The notes under the pieces are model-generated. The model was not told the origin of the DNA. It made no database searches and saw only the letters and a list, made by a program, of their open reading frames with translations. 64,000 bases of DNA from Straminergon stramineum (Eukaryota; Streptophyta; Bryopsida; Hypnales; Calliergonaceae): NCBI GenBank assembly GCA_963920665.1, contig OY987263.1, positions 32,290,547 through 32,354,546 of the forward strand, read 5' to 3'. The position numbers and the translations under genes were made by a program. Within the stretch, counting starts at the first letter, position 1, and every line of letters starts with the position of its first letter. Positions 23,401 to 34,298 of the stretch are shown here, one piece after another.

Positions 23401-25489
23401 TAAGAGTCCATAGTTTATTCATACTTCCTTTAACATGTCCAAATTTCATTCAATTTCTCAATCAAGGATATTACACCTAATCGCAAGAGCTACAATAATG
23501 CAAAACTCCAATGTCTTACACAATACACAATGACTACATATGATTTTAAGAATGTCCAGCAAGTCAACATCAAAAGCTTTATCAGTTTTAGATCATCAAA
23601 CTCTAAACCCATATAACTATTGCAAATGGTACCCAAATTATGCGTTCTTTGCTGCGTTGGAATCCTCTTCCATTTCCCAACAAGAATCTGTAACTGTGAT
23701 TACCTTAATAACACCAATTTTTTTTATCTGTGCGAGTATTCATTGAGGACGTTTTGCAAAACTCACCCCTTGCGCAGTCAAGGCGTGGATGACTCGGCTG
23801 AATGCATGAATACTCAAGGCTCCAACATCATGGTACCACCAGTCTCCGTCCCTTCCTTTTCTCGTTTCGCTGCATTTCCAAGCAATAGCTTCGCTACACC
23901 TCCGCACAATCTCCAAATCTTCCGCCCAGGGCTGAAGCTCCGCGCAGCTCTTGAGCACGGTGATGGAGTCACTCCACGACTCCGTCACTTCGTGGTTCAA
24001 GTAGTCCTCGGTCATGGACACCAGGCTGCTGTGGCCTTCGCCTGTGATCTCCAGATAATCCGCTGCACAACGGATGGCGGCGACGTTGTGAGGAGAAAGA
24101 ATAACTTTTCCTCCGTAGAATTGGCGGACTATGAACTCGAAAGCGGGAGCTCCACCTGGGATGTCGGAGAGGACGATACGGTCTTTCTCTGTGTGGCGGG
24201 ACTCGAAGACTAGGCCAGTGAGTCGGCCGCTCTTTGATAGCAATGGGAACTGGGGGCACAGGACAAGCAAGGAGAGATTCTCAGTGGAATCCGAGGAACT
24301 CTTAAGCATGCAAGACGCTCTGGTTTTGTGACATTTTTCTTTTTGGCATATCTTGAGTTCAAAAGTGAAATCGTTGGCACTCAGGCAACTAATGCATTCA
24401 AACATCTTTACTATGACCTATTCAGTAGGATTAGAGATCCTGACATTGAACTCGTGAAAGGAAATGCAAACACCTTGGGCTTACTGCTGCTAATCTAACG
24501 GGTTGTCCAAGGTGCTCTGAATTTTTGTGACATTTTCCACTTTGGCACATCTTGAGTTTTAAGAGTGAAATCGTTAGTCCTTTGTCAACTATTACATTCA
24601 AACATCTTTACTATAACCTGTTCTATAGGATTCGGGATCCTGACATAGGATTCTAGAAGGAAATGCAAACACCTTGCGCCCATCTGCTGGTAAGCTAACC
24701 GGTTACACAAGATGCTCAGATTTTGTGAAATTGTTCTGTTTGGCACATCTTGAGTTCAAGAGTGAAATCGTTGGCACTCAGTCCAGTATTATATTTCAAA
24801 CATCTTTACTATGACCTCGAAAATGAAATCTATTATGACTTTCAAAATACTCTGCACACTTGCCACAGTCTCATTGACTTTAGCTTGCTTGTCACGGATT
24901 CAAACTATGTTATGGTGAAACAAATGGGACGCTAAGCAGTAAGGTTGAAGAAGTTTGAGTGTGTTATAGACAAGTATGGGCATATTCGTTTCAGAGCGAC
25001 GAAATTGTGACATTCAAACTAAGGCAATCAGAGCTACTCACCTTGTGAAGGTAAAACCTCCGATCGCCCACTTCAATCTGCAGATTGATGTGCAGTTCCG
25101 TGGCGTCACTCCTACAATGCAAGCACGAAACCCATCAACAATGACCTAACGCCAGCTCCAAACGAAAATTCATTCTCAGTCGGTGATGACTAGTGTTCCA
25201 CCGATCTAGCTACCCAAAAACAAGGTTTTACAGAATGACAGAAGTTGGGCTGTGAATTCGGAGGAATGGATCCAAGGTGGAGAAGAAGGCATGAATCTAG
25301 AGGAGAGGGACATGTATACCTTCCAGGCGCTTGTGCACGTTGCCCATCTGATCTGGTGTGTGATCGCTTCGACTCCCCAGCTTTGCTAAGATACACCGTG
25401 TCGCTGCAAATGTCCATGTCGATGTACTTGCCACTCGACCTGCCTCCCGAATTCTCGTCTCCCGATTTGCAACTACGACTCGGTGGCAT
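17459..25489 (-). CDS. NPH3/RPT2-family BTB protein, very long (1,219 aa)
   Basis: Eight exons on the minus strand: 25489-25320, 25111-25042, 24249-23767, 22644-21959, 21374-20945, 20234-20106, 19892-19392, 18649-17459. They sum to 3,660 nt with consistent phases and GT-AG sites. NPH3/RPT2-like proteins are plasma-membrane adaptors of phototropin signalling and substrate adaptors of CUL3 ubiquitin ligases. A BTB domain spans residues ~57-165 (LHINLQIEVGDRRFYLHK, FPLLSKSGRL, DIPGGAPAFEF). The NPH3 domain spans ~195-690 and includes ESWSDSITVLKSC, YYAERWLQL and the signature CRLMDPGALSLAACVHAA followed by NERLPLRVIVQ. A ~150-residue Ser-rich insert (~400-548) splits the NPH3 domain and a second one follows at ~687-723. 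A helical segment lies at ~764-823. The last ~396 residues are a basic His/Ser/Arg-rich tail. Family members are usually 550-750 residues. No canonical C-terminal 14-3-3 site is evident. Confidence 0.93.
18804..18829 (-). repeat. Telomere-type motif, 3.7 units, NPH3 intron 7
   Basis: Three and a half tandem AAACCCT units of the plant telomere repeat lie in intron 7 of the NPH3-like gene. Confidence 0.95.
18866..19050 (+). repeat. Dispersed repeat I, copy 2 (NPH3 intron 7)
   Basis: This is the partner of 11175-11360; see shared blocks there. Both copies lie in introns. Confidence 0.7.
19927..19949 (+). repeat. Telomere-type motif, 3.3 units, NPH3 intron 6
   Basis: GG followed by three TTTAGGG units, in opposite orientation to 18804-18829. 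The pair flanks exon 7 (19892-19392). Confidence 0.95.
20648..20865 (+). repeat. Dispersed repeat J, copy 2 (NPH3 intron 5)
   Basis: Direct-orientation partner of 3855-4100. It overlaps no exon. Confidence 0.55.
22645..23330 (-). repeat. Intron 3 built of ~220-bp tandem units
   Basis: At least three imperfect direct units lie next to the exon 4 acceptor. Each carries, in plus-strand order, a block like ctggaatactgcaac, 'cggttttg', 'caagatctttccaat' and 'gtttgcgaaac'. The first unit boundary coincides with the acceptor and first codons of exon 4, so the units copy splice-site sequence as well as intron sequence. Confidence 0.8.
24310..24830 (-). repeat. Intron 2 built of ~200-bp tandem units
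   Basis: Two full units and a partial third begin near 24318, 24510 and 24708. Shared blocks include 'atcttgagtt', 'agtgaaatcgtt', 'tcaaacatctttacta' and 'ggaaatgcaaacacctt'. The partial third ends near 24825. Confidence 0.85.
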
Positions 25490-26250
25490 TGCGAATCCCT
25501 AACACTGACTTCTTCTATCGGGGCCTCAAGATTTCGTCCTAAACTCTCTCTAAAACTTCACACGATCCACGTAGCAATATCGTGACAATGCATACTCACA
25601 GTCACAAGCGCCGAATATCCTTGACAGATCGAGTAGAGAATTTGCTGTAGGACAGAGACTGGTGATTTTTACGGATTCTATCACAACAACCGCTAATAAT
25701 AACTGCTAATGCACTAAGCTAATAACTGCTGAAGAGTTCAGGAGCTTCAGGCTTCAATCCTAAAAACCTCGAACAATCCATGTAGCATGCTAGTGACAGC
25801 AAATCCTCTCAAAAATCTCTCTCTCACCGTGGGTCACAAGCTTCAAGTTTAGTGCCAAACTCTTCTGTCCTGCAAAACTTTGCAAAATCCAAGAAGCATC
25901 CTACTGACGACAAATCCTCTAATCTCCGTCTCTCTCTCTCTCTCACCGTGGTTCAAAAGTTTCAAAGCTTCGTGCCAAACTCTTTCCTACAAAAACTCCG
26001 TAAAATCCAAGTAGCATCCTACTGACAATGCATCCTCTCAATCTTCTTGCCACAATCCAAGTTGCAATCTTCTGACAATGCATCTAAGCTTACCTGAAGT
26101 AGGCAGCTACAGGTCGTTGCCAGATCGGCTCTGCGGCAACTGCCAAGGCCAGAGAAGTTGAGATAGGACAGATCTAAGCTTATTCCCGCAGTCAATGCCA
26201 AACGGTGAGCCCTAAGCTTTAAGGTGAGGACTCCCAAAAGCGCCACTTTC
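25490..26250 (-). promoter_or_regulatory. 5' leader/promoter region of the NPH3-like gene with ~115-bp repeats
   Basis: Upstream of the NPH3 start, an imperfect tandem unit containing 'aaatccaagtagcatcctactgac' -like sequence, 'caaatcctct' and 'tctctctcaccgtgg' recurs at about 25760, 25870 and 25990, with weaker copies near 25560 and 26050. A CT microsatellite sits at 25929-25944. It is probably 5' UTR and promoter; no core promoter element can be assigned. Confidence 0.55.
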
Positions 26251-26544
26251 TGCTGCAGATCATAGTTTCTATTATGAGACTCGTCAAATTTTTATATTTT
26301 CTTGTTGGCAACACAAAGATTTCAACGCACCTAAAATGTTTTATTTGGGTATTCAATTCAAAAATTATTCGGTAGATGTTCTCAAATTGTTTCTTCAGTG
26401 GAGGTAGATATTTATTATCCAAATGTACATCTAGTGAAGATGGTACTTTTTCGTAAGTGGCAAAGTTGGGAATCCCTACGTTAGTGGACCCAACAATGGA
26501 AATCTAAGTTTGGAAATCTATTAACCACTTAGAACACTAAGCTA

Positions 26545-26720
26545 ATCACTATGGAAATCATCCTTTTGGATATCATGTAAATCATTTGCTTAAAAAAATC
26601 CAAAAGCATTCATTGGAAGTCAAACCATTGTACAAAACTTCCCCTTTTCACACAAAATTTTGAAGATGAGCATCTGTACTTCTATCTTACATAGGAGGAT
26701 TCTTTGTCATCTATTAAACA
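26545..26720 (+). repeat. Dispersed repeat H, copy 1
   Basis: This aligns in direct orientation with 27500-27670 (shared 'attcattgga', 'gtcaaa', 'acacaaaatt', 'aagatgA' and 'gattctttgtca'). Class unknown, non-coding. Confidence 0.75.
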
Positions 26721-27074
26721 CTTAGTATTCACAACAATGTTATAGGGTTAGAGCATCTCCACCCTTTCACAATGAAATCACCTTGCCAAATGGCTTTTTG
26801 CAAGCTCAATTGTCCTAGGCTCCACCAACAAAGTAATTTTCCTACCTTTTTTGCCATATCTCCTAGGTACCCAGTATATTTACAAGATATGCACTACAAC
26901 TTTGCACTCTCATTGATGGGAGTTGCTATAATTATAAGACATTTCAAAAAACTATAGTAAAAATATAGTCAAACAAGCAAAATCCAAACTCAGTGAAGAA
27001 ATGGGAGGGCATGTCAGGATGGAAGGTTGCGGACTCATTTTACATAAGCAAGGATCTTTTTTTTTCTTAGGTAT
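26721..27074. other. Intergenic, isolated MITE-like end
   Basis: No gene. A motif gagcatctccaccc near 26752 resembles terminal repeats of plant MITEs but I find no partner. Confidence 0.35.
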
Positions 27075-27410
27075 ATTTACAGTGAAGGTCTCTAGGAAAG
27101 CGGACTTGCTATAAGGTAGGTTGCTCTAAAAGCGTCCCTACCCTAAAAACGACCACTAGCACAAAAGTAGTACATTTTGTTGTTTTCCATGTACCAAGAA
27201 TGTACCGATTTCAAGAGGTGGTTGCTTTTAGTGACTACTACATTTCAACTTCATAAATTTGCAACTAATTCCACAAAGGTCTACAAAATATGAAATGACT
27301 TGGATTAGATGCCAATTCCATTTTTCTTCCTACGAAAATTTATTGGAGATTGTTTCAAGGAGTGTAGGTTTCCCCCAAATGCAATTAGCTCTTCAAAAGG
27401 TCGCTTTCAA
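27075..27410 (+). repeat. Dispersed repeat F, copy 1, with decayed hairpin
   Basis: Direct-orientation partner of 56713-57030. Both have a hairpin region followed by the block catttcaacttca and a conserved stretch gattagatgccaattccatt. Here the hairpin arms (near 27095 and 27215) are degenerate; in copy 2 they are perfect. Confidence 0.75.
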
Positions 27411-27499
27411 AGCAGACTACCTTGGACACACTTGGGTCCCTTCCAAGTGAAAGAGTGGTAATGTTCTTATTATTAACATTTAAAGGATGGACTGGTAAC

Positions 27500-27670
27500 C
27501 TTGAAAATCACCCCTTTTGCAACCATGTGACATCATTTACTTTAAAAAAAACAAAAATATTCATTGGAGGTCAAATTATTGTACAAGTTCTCTCCTTTTT
27601 GCACAAAATTCTAAAGATGAACAATTGCACTTCTATCCTACATAGGAAGATTCTTTGTCACCCATTGGAC
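27500..27670 (+). repeat. Dispersed repeat H, copy 2
   Basis: Direct partner of 26545-26720. Confidence 0.75.
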
Positions 27671-27728
27671 AAAAAACGTCCTCGGTGTTGTTTATGGGCC
27701 AAGCTTGTTATTTACATTAAGAAACTAA

Positions 27729-27836
27729 CCCCCCATTGCATCAGTACTGTTGAACAGTCCAATATTGAAATTGTATTGTCGCAATACTACAAATAGTAGT
27801 ACAACAGTACGTTTTCAGTATTGATGCAATGGGGGG
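27729..27836. mobile_element. Fold-back MITE G, short copy (108 bp)
   Basis: It begins CCCCCCATTGCATCAGTA and ends with the inverted version (attgatgcaatggggggc). The same termini bound a 225-bp copy at 50503-50727. The interior is self-complementary (caatattg/ caatac blocks). The target duplication is not clear. Confidence 0.75.
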
Positions 27837-28760
27837 CTTTTTCCCGATGAGTACTGGTTGTTGCTAGGTCATTCATCCGTCGCGGCAGCTGTGACTTTCT
27901 TTCCAACCCTGTTAACTCAGTTCCAGAATCTAGACACCATTGGCAAAGGCACCGCCGACCAGGAGGAAGTGCCAAATCCAGCATCTGCTTATTATGTGTA
28001 GTTTCACGTGCGTGAAGAGACTTCTGAAGCTTAAGTTAGAAAGCCACTCTCCCAATGATAGGGTAATGTTCTCTTACTTGGTTTCGATGAGGGTCCGCAG
28101 AGGCACAGACCAGAATCGTGTGCTTGGATTGTACTGCGGGTACACGTACGCAGCCAGTTGTGCTGGACCGGCGTTGCCATTTGGTGGGGATTCCTTGTTT
28201 GTTGCTCCGTCATTAATTATATCCCCATTCCGCGCCACACCTGCCTCACATGGCTCCCGGACCTGCTCCGCTCCGCTCTAGACTTCTGGAGGCGGATCCG
28301 CGGGTGGGCGTTTGGAGGCGGCGTCACTGTCTATATTTAAGTTAACTCACCTTACGTTATTGTTGCGACGCAATTTTGGTTTTTGCAGTTTTGAGTTTAT
28401 TTCGGGAGGCAATTGGATGGTGGTGATGCAGAGAGTTCCACTAGTGACACTTGGATCTATCCTATTTCGGCGTGAGACACAGAATTACCCGGTATTTCCA
28501 AAGTACAGTATACTGATATGAGGTTTGGTACTGTATATTATTACTGAGTTGTCCTGGTTTCTGATCGAAAAAACAAATTATGGGGATGAGTCTATTTATT
28601 GCCGGTGACTCTAATTTTGAGTCCTCGCTATTTGCGTTGAGCAGAATTCGCCATGGAGGAGCTAAGTTAAGTTAGGTGGAAACACAAGAAGAAACTCTGG
28701 CACTGAGTGATGCTTCCCAGCTGCTGAGCGGATAATCGACGGACCTCTCTAATAAAACGA
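27837..28760. other. GC-richer non-coding island, origin unknown
   Basis: Composition differs from the AT-rich surroundings and resembles gene-flanking DNA at other genes here, but no open frame longer than 113 codons or known protein motif is seen. It could be a dead gene's promoter/5' UTR or a transposon remnant. A TATA-like tctatatttaag occurs at 28329. Confidence 0.4.
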
Positions 28761-29770
28761 GCTCAAATTAAAGTTAGCATCTGAGAGTTTTCAATGTGTG
28801 GCAAAGAGCATTTCAAAAATTAGTATTGATTTAATTGTCCTTGTTTTTGTGGGGTATTGGAAGAAGATTCTGTAAAATAAATAGTATGTAATTTTTGGAA
28901 ATCCTATTCATAATTCTAATAATCCACACTAATATAAGTATTTTTCATCCATCCAAGTGCTGTTCAATTCCCACAACCCTTCCCAAGCATTTGGTTAAGA
29001 ATAAGATTTGAAAAATATAAAGGTCCACATCTCACTCAAAGTGTTTAATACATAATTACAAAGTCTTTTTAAGGATAAAAATATTTATGCACTTGAGATG
29101 AACTTGTATGTTATATCCAAGTTAGAAAAGAACTTGAGTTCAAATTGTCTTTGTCAAGTTTCATCAAATGCTTTCACTTGTATGTGAGTATGGAGAAACT
29201 AAAATTTTAGGAATAGTTGTGACTTGTCATCAAACTCAAAATAATCCAAAAATTCAAGACCAATATTAAAAGTAGTATTTTGCAAGTTGAAAAGTTGCCT
29301 CTTCCACTTTCCATAATCTTCTCCCTGAATTTTGTTAGCCATAGGCAATTCAAATTCTCTTTTTGCAAACATCAATTGTGCACTTCCACATAGAATTCCA
29401 ATTTCTTTTTGTCCATTTTGCTAAGTTTGACCAATTTTTGTACATGGAAGTTTGCCCCTAGTGGGAAGAGTAGAATTAGCAAAGTGAATCTAATCCAAAA
29501 ATGTAAAAAGTACATACCCAAAACCACACCAAGTTCAATAGTTTGCCTTATTGTTGGATCCAATTACAACTACTTATAGTAAGTAATTGGAGTTGAAAGG
29601 GTTTGGATTGAGTTGAAATTTTTTAGTTCTATATGTAACTTCAATGAATCCCACCATGCAACATAGATACATGGCAAAAGATTCACATTATCTGACAATT
29701 GATTGGATGCTTTGCATTACCATTGCAATATTTAGGGAATTGAACGAACCACATCATAATCTCCATTCAA
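28761..29770. other. AT-rich intergenic sequence without a recognised feature
   Basis: No coding potential, RNA gene or repeat partner recognised. Confidence 0.5.
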
Positions 29771-29964
29771 CTACACTGAATAGGGGTATTAACGGGAACC
29801 ATACTAATTAATCAACATTCCACACTATATAAATATCTACCTTTATTGTACATTAGTAGTTATTGAAATTTTGGGGGGATGTATGTCATGTTTCAAACAT
29901 CTACAGTTTTCTACAATCAATTCTTTTAATTTTTTGGTCCCCTTAACACCCATATTCAATGTAG
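29771..29964 (+). mobile_element. MITE family E, copy (194 bp)
   Basis: Termini ctacactgaataGgggta and, inverted, acccatattcaatgtag. They match the termini of 34044-34298. TA flanks the CACTGAAT core on both sides, consistent with a TA target duplication. Confidence 0.7.
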
Positions 29965-30174
29965 AGCAATTCCCCTATAGACAACAATAGGAAGCTATAT
30001 GTGTTTGCTTTGACCACCTATAAGATGTATTTTTTTACAAAAAAATGACCTGACTACAATATTTGTGAAAAAAATCTTTGATGTTCCATACTATTGCAAA
30101 AAGAGATTTGTGAATCTAATCAAGCTAAGTGTGTGCAACAACCAAAGGGATGACAAGGAGTCAACCTACCTTAC

Positions 30175-30890
30175 CTAAAATCAACCTTTAACTTTGAAAT
30201 GATGCTAAGAACATTTTATGTCCTTTAGATGGTCAACAAGGCTTTGTGCTTTTTAAAGAATGGATGATTTTCATCCGATTTTTTGTGTGCAAATTTATTG
30301 ATGCTATATCCACATCATTGAGTAATTCAAGACATTTTTAAAACTTTTTTTTACAGAAAATAGGTTATCAAAACAATGATACACCATCCAATGTATTTCA
30401 ATGCTTTGAGCTTTTTTTCCTTAAAACTTGATTTTTACATTAAAAACAATTTCTTTTGCTTTTGAGAAAAAATAATAGAATAGAGCTTCCAAATTGGAAT
30501 TTCTACTCTACTTGGAAATTTTGAAGAATTCCTCAAAAATAAGCATTTTAGTGAAGTTTGAAGTTGAGGATGTATAACCACGCTTCTAAATATGGAATGA
30601 CACAAAAAATTCCTTATACCCCAATGCTCTACACTATAATGGATTTCTATTGTGAGAATTGTAGATTTTTTTAACATGATTTGTAATTGATATGAATTTT
30701 CTTCATTTTTTCTTCAAAATCATGGTAATTCGAAATTTTCAAAAACAAAATTCAAAATTTCATGACACTTAGTAGACATGTGATTTCATCTCTAAGAAAT
30801 AAAACCAAAAAATTTCACTCATAAATAGAGAAGAAATGAAGGATACATAGTAAAAGACTTTTGGTTAAACTACAAGGTTATAGACTTTGT
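30175..30890 (+). repeat. Dispersed repeat C, copy 1 (~700 bp)
   Basis: Aligns in direct orientation with 51722-52450 over its length (blocks 'atatccacatcattgagt', 'atcaaaacaatg', 'gtatatttcaat' -like and 'aatgaaaccaaaaagttt' -like). Non-coding, class unknown. Confidence 0.8.
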
Positions 30891-31222
30891 ATTTGGAGGT
30901 TAACATTACTCTTAACACTAGACTATTACAATAAGTGCTAAGAGCATTTGCAATGTTCTTTTTGTACATAAACCCTATAACAACAAATGTAGGGGGGGAG
31001 CCCAAGCTGGCACAGTGAAGGGACCTTTTTTGGCAAAGCTGTCCCATTACACAACCAATTTACTTTTGCAATTGAAGATGAACAAGGCCCCTGGGCAATG
31101 AGCGACCTTTGATCCAAAGCATCTTTTTCTTTCTCAGGATTCATATTCCCAACTAAGCTTTTCTAAAGACAACAAAGTCGTTGTTATGATGACCTAAGAA
31201 TCTCAATTTATCGAGACACTTA

Positions 31223-31387
31223 GGGCCTACTTACAAAAAAAAAATTGGATTGGGGCAATGGGCCCTAAAGAAATGGAATGTTTTGATTGGAACTTTCAGT
31301 TGATACACAACTATCTTCCAATCAAAACACCCCATTTCTTTGGGCTCCACACACACACAAAAAAAAAAGATTGGTGTACATAGGCCC
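31223..31387. mobile_element. Tourist-like MITE with TTA duplication (165 bp)
   Basis: TTA occurs at 31220-31222 and 31388-31390. Termini GGGCCTACTTACA and its inverted form tgtacataggccc. The long inner arms (aagaaatgg...ttttgattgga and its inverse) make the whole element a fold-back. TTA target and GGGCC start are as in PIF/Harbinger. Confidence 0.82.
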
Positions 31388-31472
31388 TTAGAGGGTCAAG
31401 CAAAAGACCAAAAATGCCAATCTTGTGCAATCGTGTACTGAAGCCGTAGAATTGTAACCCACCATAACTAAG

Positions 31473-31883
31473 GTAGGAACACCTAAAAGAGACACTTGTT
31501 TGAGATGACATGATTGAGAGGGTATGTGTTAAAAAAAAATTATCTGGGAGGTAGGAAATGGTTTAGGAAACCAACAAAATGAGTTTCATATTTTTCCAAG
31601 TTTATATGAATATTCTATGAATTTTTGAAGACAACTTCGTAGACGTACCTAATGTGGACACTAGACTAACACCAAAGCGTGCACAGAAACACCCAAAAGG
31701 GACACATTCTAAATTTGAATTAAGTGCGGGTGATTGGCTACTTCTTGAAAGAGTGACAACTTTTTGGAACCCCACATGTCCACTTTAGAACCCCACTTGT
31801 CTACTTTGGGTCCACAAGCCCCTGGCTTTAGGTTGTTTTCTAGGTGTCCATAAATGACTCCTGTCTGTTTTAGGTGTTCCTAC
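31473..31883. mobile_element. Putative MITE with ~22-bp inverted termini (411 bp)
   Basis: GTAGGAACACCTAAAA at the left and ttttaggtgttcctac at the right, extending a few bases with mismatches. TA flanks GGAACACC on both sides. Non-coding. Confidence 0.6.
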
Positions 31884-32199
31884 ATTATACAATGCCAATA
31901 CTATCTCCATTGCCCATTGCCCATTGCATTGGGACAAACTTATAGTTGTATGATGAGCCTCTTCTAAAGGTCCATCTAAGGGTGAATGTAAAAGAAAGCC
32001 CCCTATTCTGTGTCGTAATAATTTTATTATTAGCACCTCCCCTCGCTAATTTGGGGCATCTCATTGCAAATATGAACTCTAAATTTGAAACCAAACAAAC
32101 TATTGCACAACAAATAAAAGGTTCCTGCATTTTCCCCAAGGGTAAAACATGGGGGCAAAACCACCTCTTCAAGAGGCTCGTCATACAAGTAATAACTTA

Positions 32200-32576
32200 G
32201 AGCAACTCTACCACATCAACGGAGAAAGAACTGTGAAATGGTTTTATCAAAGGGACTTTGCAGGACAGTTCCCATTCCGTCTCCGCTTCTTTTGAAAGTG
32301 CCACAATGCAATTCACACTTCACCACTTAGCAACGCCTTATCCAACTTGTTTTACATCATCAACAATGTCACAAAAGAGAATGATTCCTCCATAGTCAAA
32401 AGATTGAATTGTTGCGTGGTCTCAAAAGACCTTGAAAATGGTGTGGATGGAGCCTTGAAACATTGACTAAGAAATCCGGAAATCCTTTTGCAATGACACA
32501 GTGGAGCTCTAAAGCATTGCCTTTATGCAACAATTCTAGTTGTGCTTGTGCTTTAGTGTGTGTGGTGGAGTTGCTC
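32200..32576. mobile_element. Tourist-like MITE with TTA duplication (377 bp)
   Basis: Termini GAGCAACTCTACCACA and, inverted, tgtggtggagttgctc (one mismatch). TTA duplications at 32197-32199 and 32577-32579. A second similar end (ggagttgctctaac) lies at 32599-32612, so another related element may have been next to it. Confidence 0.82.
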
Positions 32577-32642
32577 TTATAAGCTTAACCATTGCATTGG
32601 AGTTGCTCTAACAAACCTTAATTCTAGTAACTATATTCAACA

Positions 32643-33220
32643 TTAACCCCTAAACGTCTAGATTCATCTCTAGAATTGATGATTTGAGAAAAATCATTAT
32701 AAAGTGCTATTTGGAAGCATATTTTGGAATTCATATGAAAATGAAAGTTGTAGATTTTGATTTGTAGATTCCATTTGTACGATTAGATTCACCAATGCTA
32801 TCACTAATCTTTTTTTTATAAATTTTGAAATAGAAATTCCAAAATTCCTTCAAAATTCAATTGCAAGTAAATTATTATCATTTTTTGAATGAAATTTTTT
32901 GGAATGGATTTAAAATGAGGTTCTCTTCACATGGTGATTTTTTGAAATTTTTGTGTTCATCCTATCTATAGCCTCATTTTGGCTAATCCAATCTCGAACT
33001 AAAGTCAATGCAGTTTGACCACTTGACATACTTGCACATTTGTAATTTTAGAAAAATATGAATTCTAGTAACACCTAATCCAACCCTTAGATAGGACAAA
33101 AACTTGATAACGTATCTTCATAAATTAAAATAACTTTCATCCAAGTAGTTAGGAGGATGAAACTAAAGTTTCAATCTATTCATCGTCCAAAAAGTGGACG
33201 TCAACGCGTTTAGGGGTTAA
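32643..33220 (+). mobile_element. Family B TTAA element, complete copy (578 bp)
   Basis: Starts TTAACCCCTAAACG and ends GCGTTTAGGGGTTAA, a perfect 12-bp TTAACCCCTAAA inverted end. No ORF. Related copies: 3149-3731, 33217-33705, 36776-37703 (inverted) and 37700-38218. Confidence 0.8.
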
Positions 33221-33705
33221 CCCCTAAATGTCCAGAATCATATCCAAAGTTGACAATTTGAGAAAAATCATTATTAAGTGCAATTTGGAAGCATATTTTG
33301 GAGTTGATATATAAAATAAAAGTTGTAGATTTTGATTTGTAGATTCCATCTACATGGTTAAATTCACCAATGTTGTCACCAATATTTTTTTTCATAAAGT
33401 TTGGAAGAGAAATTCCAAAATTCCTTTTAAATTTGATTACAAGCAAAATATTATCATTTTTTGAGTAAAATTTGTTGGAATGGCTATGAAATGAGGTTCT
33501 CCTCACATAGTGATTTTTTGAAATTTTTGTATTCTTCAAATCTATGACCTCATTTTGGCAAATTCAGTTCTGAACTAAAGTCAATGCAATTTGACCACTT
33601 GATATACTTCTACATTTGTAATTTTAGAAAAATATGTACTTTAGTAACACCAAATCCAACCCTTAGATAGGACAACAACTTGATAGAGTATCTCCACAAA
33701 TTATG
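33217..33705 (+). mobile_element. Family B TTAA element, right end missing
   Basis: Starts at the TTAA shared with the preceding copy and follows it closely until ~33705, where similarity stops inside the family's cacaaatta block. About 90-100 bp of the right end are missing and not found downstream. Confidence 0.78.
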
Positions 33706-34043
33706 AGCGTAATTAGAACATCCCAGCCAGGTGGCCACTGCTCATGTGGCCAGCTAAGCCTACCCCTGACTTAACTTAACTTAACTGGAGTTAAGTTAGC
33801 ATGCGCAGTGATGAGTCTACTGTCCAGTCTGCAGCGGCCCCTGGAGATCCGGAGGAGAGTGAGATACTTAAGTTATATTACTCCGTATAACTATCATAAG
33901 GCACATATTTGAGTGCCAAGTGGCAACTTAGGGTCAACTGAATGGTGATGCAGCCACGGAGCCACCTCAGTTTAGGATGTGGAGAGTGGAGACCATGCCT
34001 GGGCCTTGGTTTCCAGTATAATTTTCACATTTTCATGATCGTT
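33706..34043. other. GC-richer non-coding insertion next to truncated family B copy
   Basis: This unmatched segment replaces the right end of the family B copy. It has a small inverted motif cttaacttaactt / agttaagttag near 33773-33800. No coding sequence. Confidence 0.4.
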
Positions 34044-34298
34044 CTACACTGAATAGTGAAATTAGGTTGCCTTAACAATTAGGTTGCCTTACCCCAAGAC
34101 AGTTACTTTACAAGCCATCAAAGTCAACAAATATTTCTAAAAATATCTGCATTTGTATACATGGAGGCTCATGAGTCCCAAATATAGCGATATGAAATTC
34201 AAAAGTAATTCATTCTCGTATAGTAATTGTAAATATTTATTTAGTGTTGAATGTCAAGAAATTAGTGAGGGGCAACTTAATTTCACTATTCAGTGTAG
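34044..34298 (+). mobile_element. MITE family E, best-preserved copy (255 bp)
   Basis: Near-perfect ~28-bp inverted ends: ctacactgaatagtgaaatt at left, aatttcactattcagtgtag at right. The block aattaggttgcctta is duplicated at the left (34064 and 34079). TA flanks the CACTGAATAG core on both sides. Other copies at 29771-29964 and 49308-49543. Confidence 0.85.
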
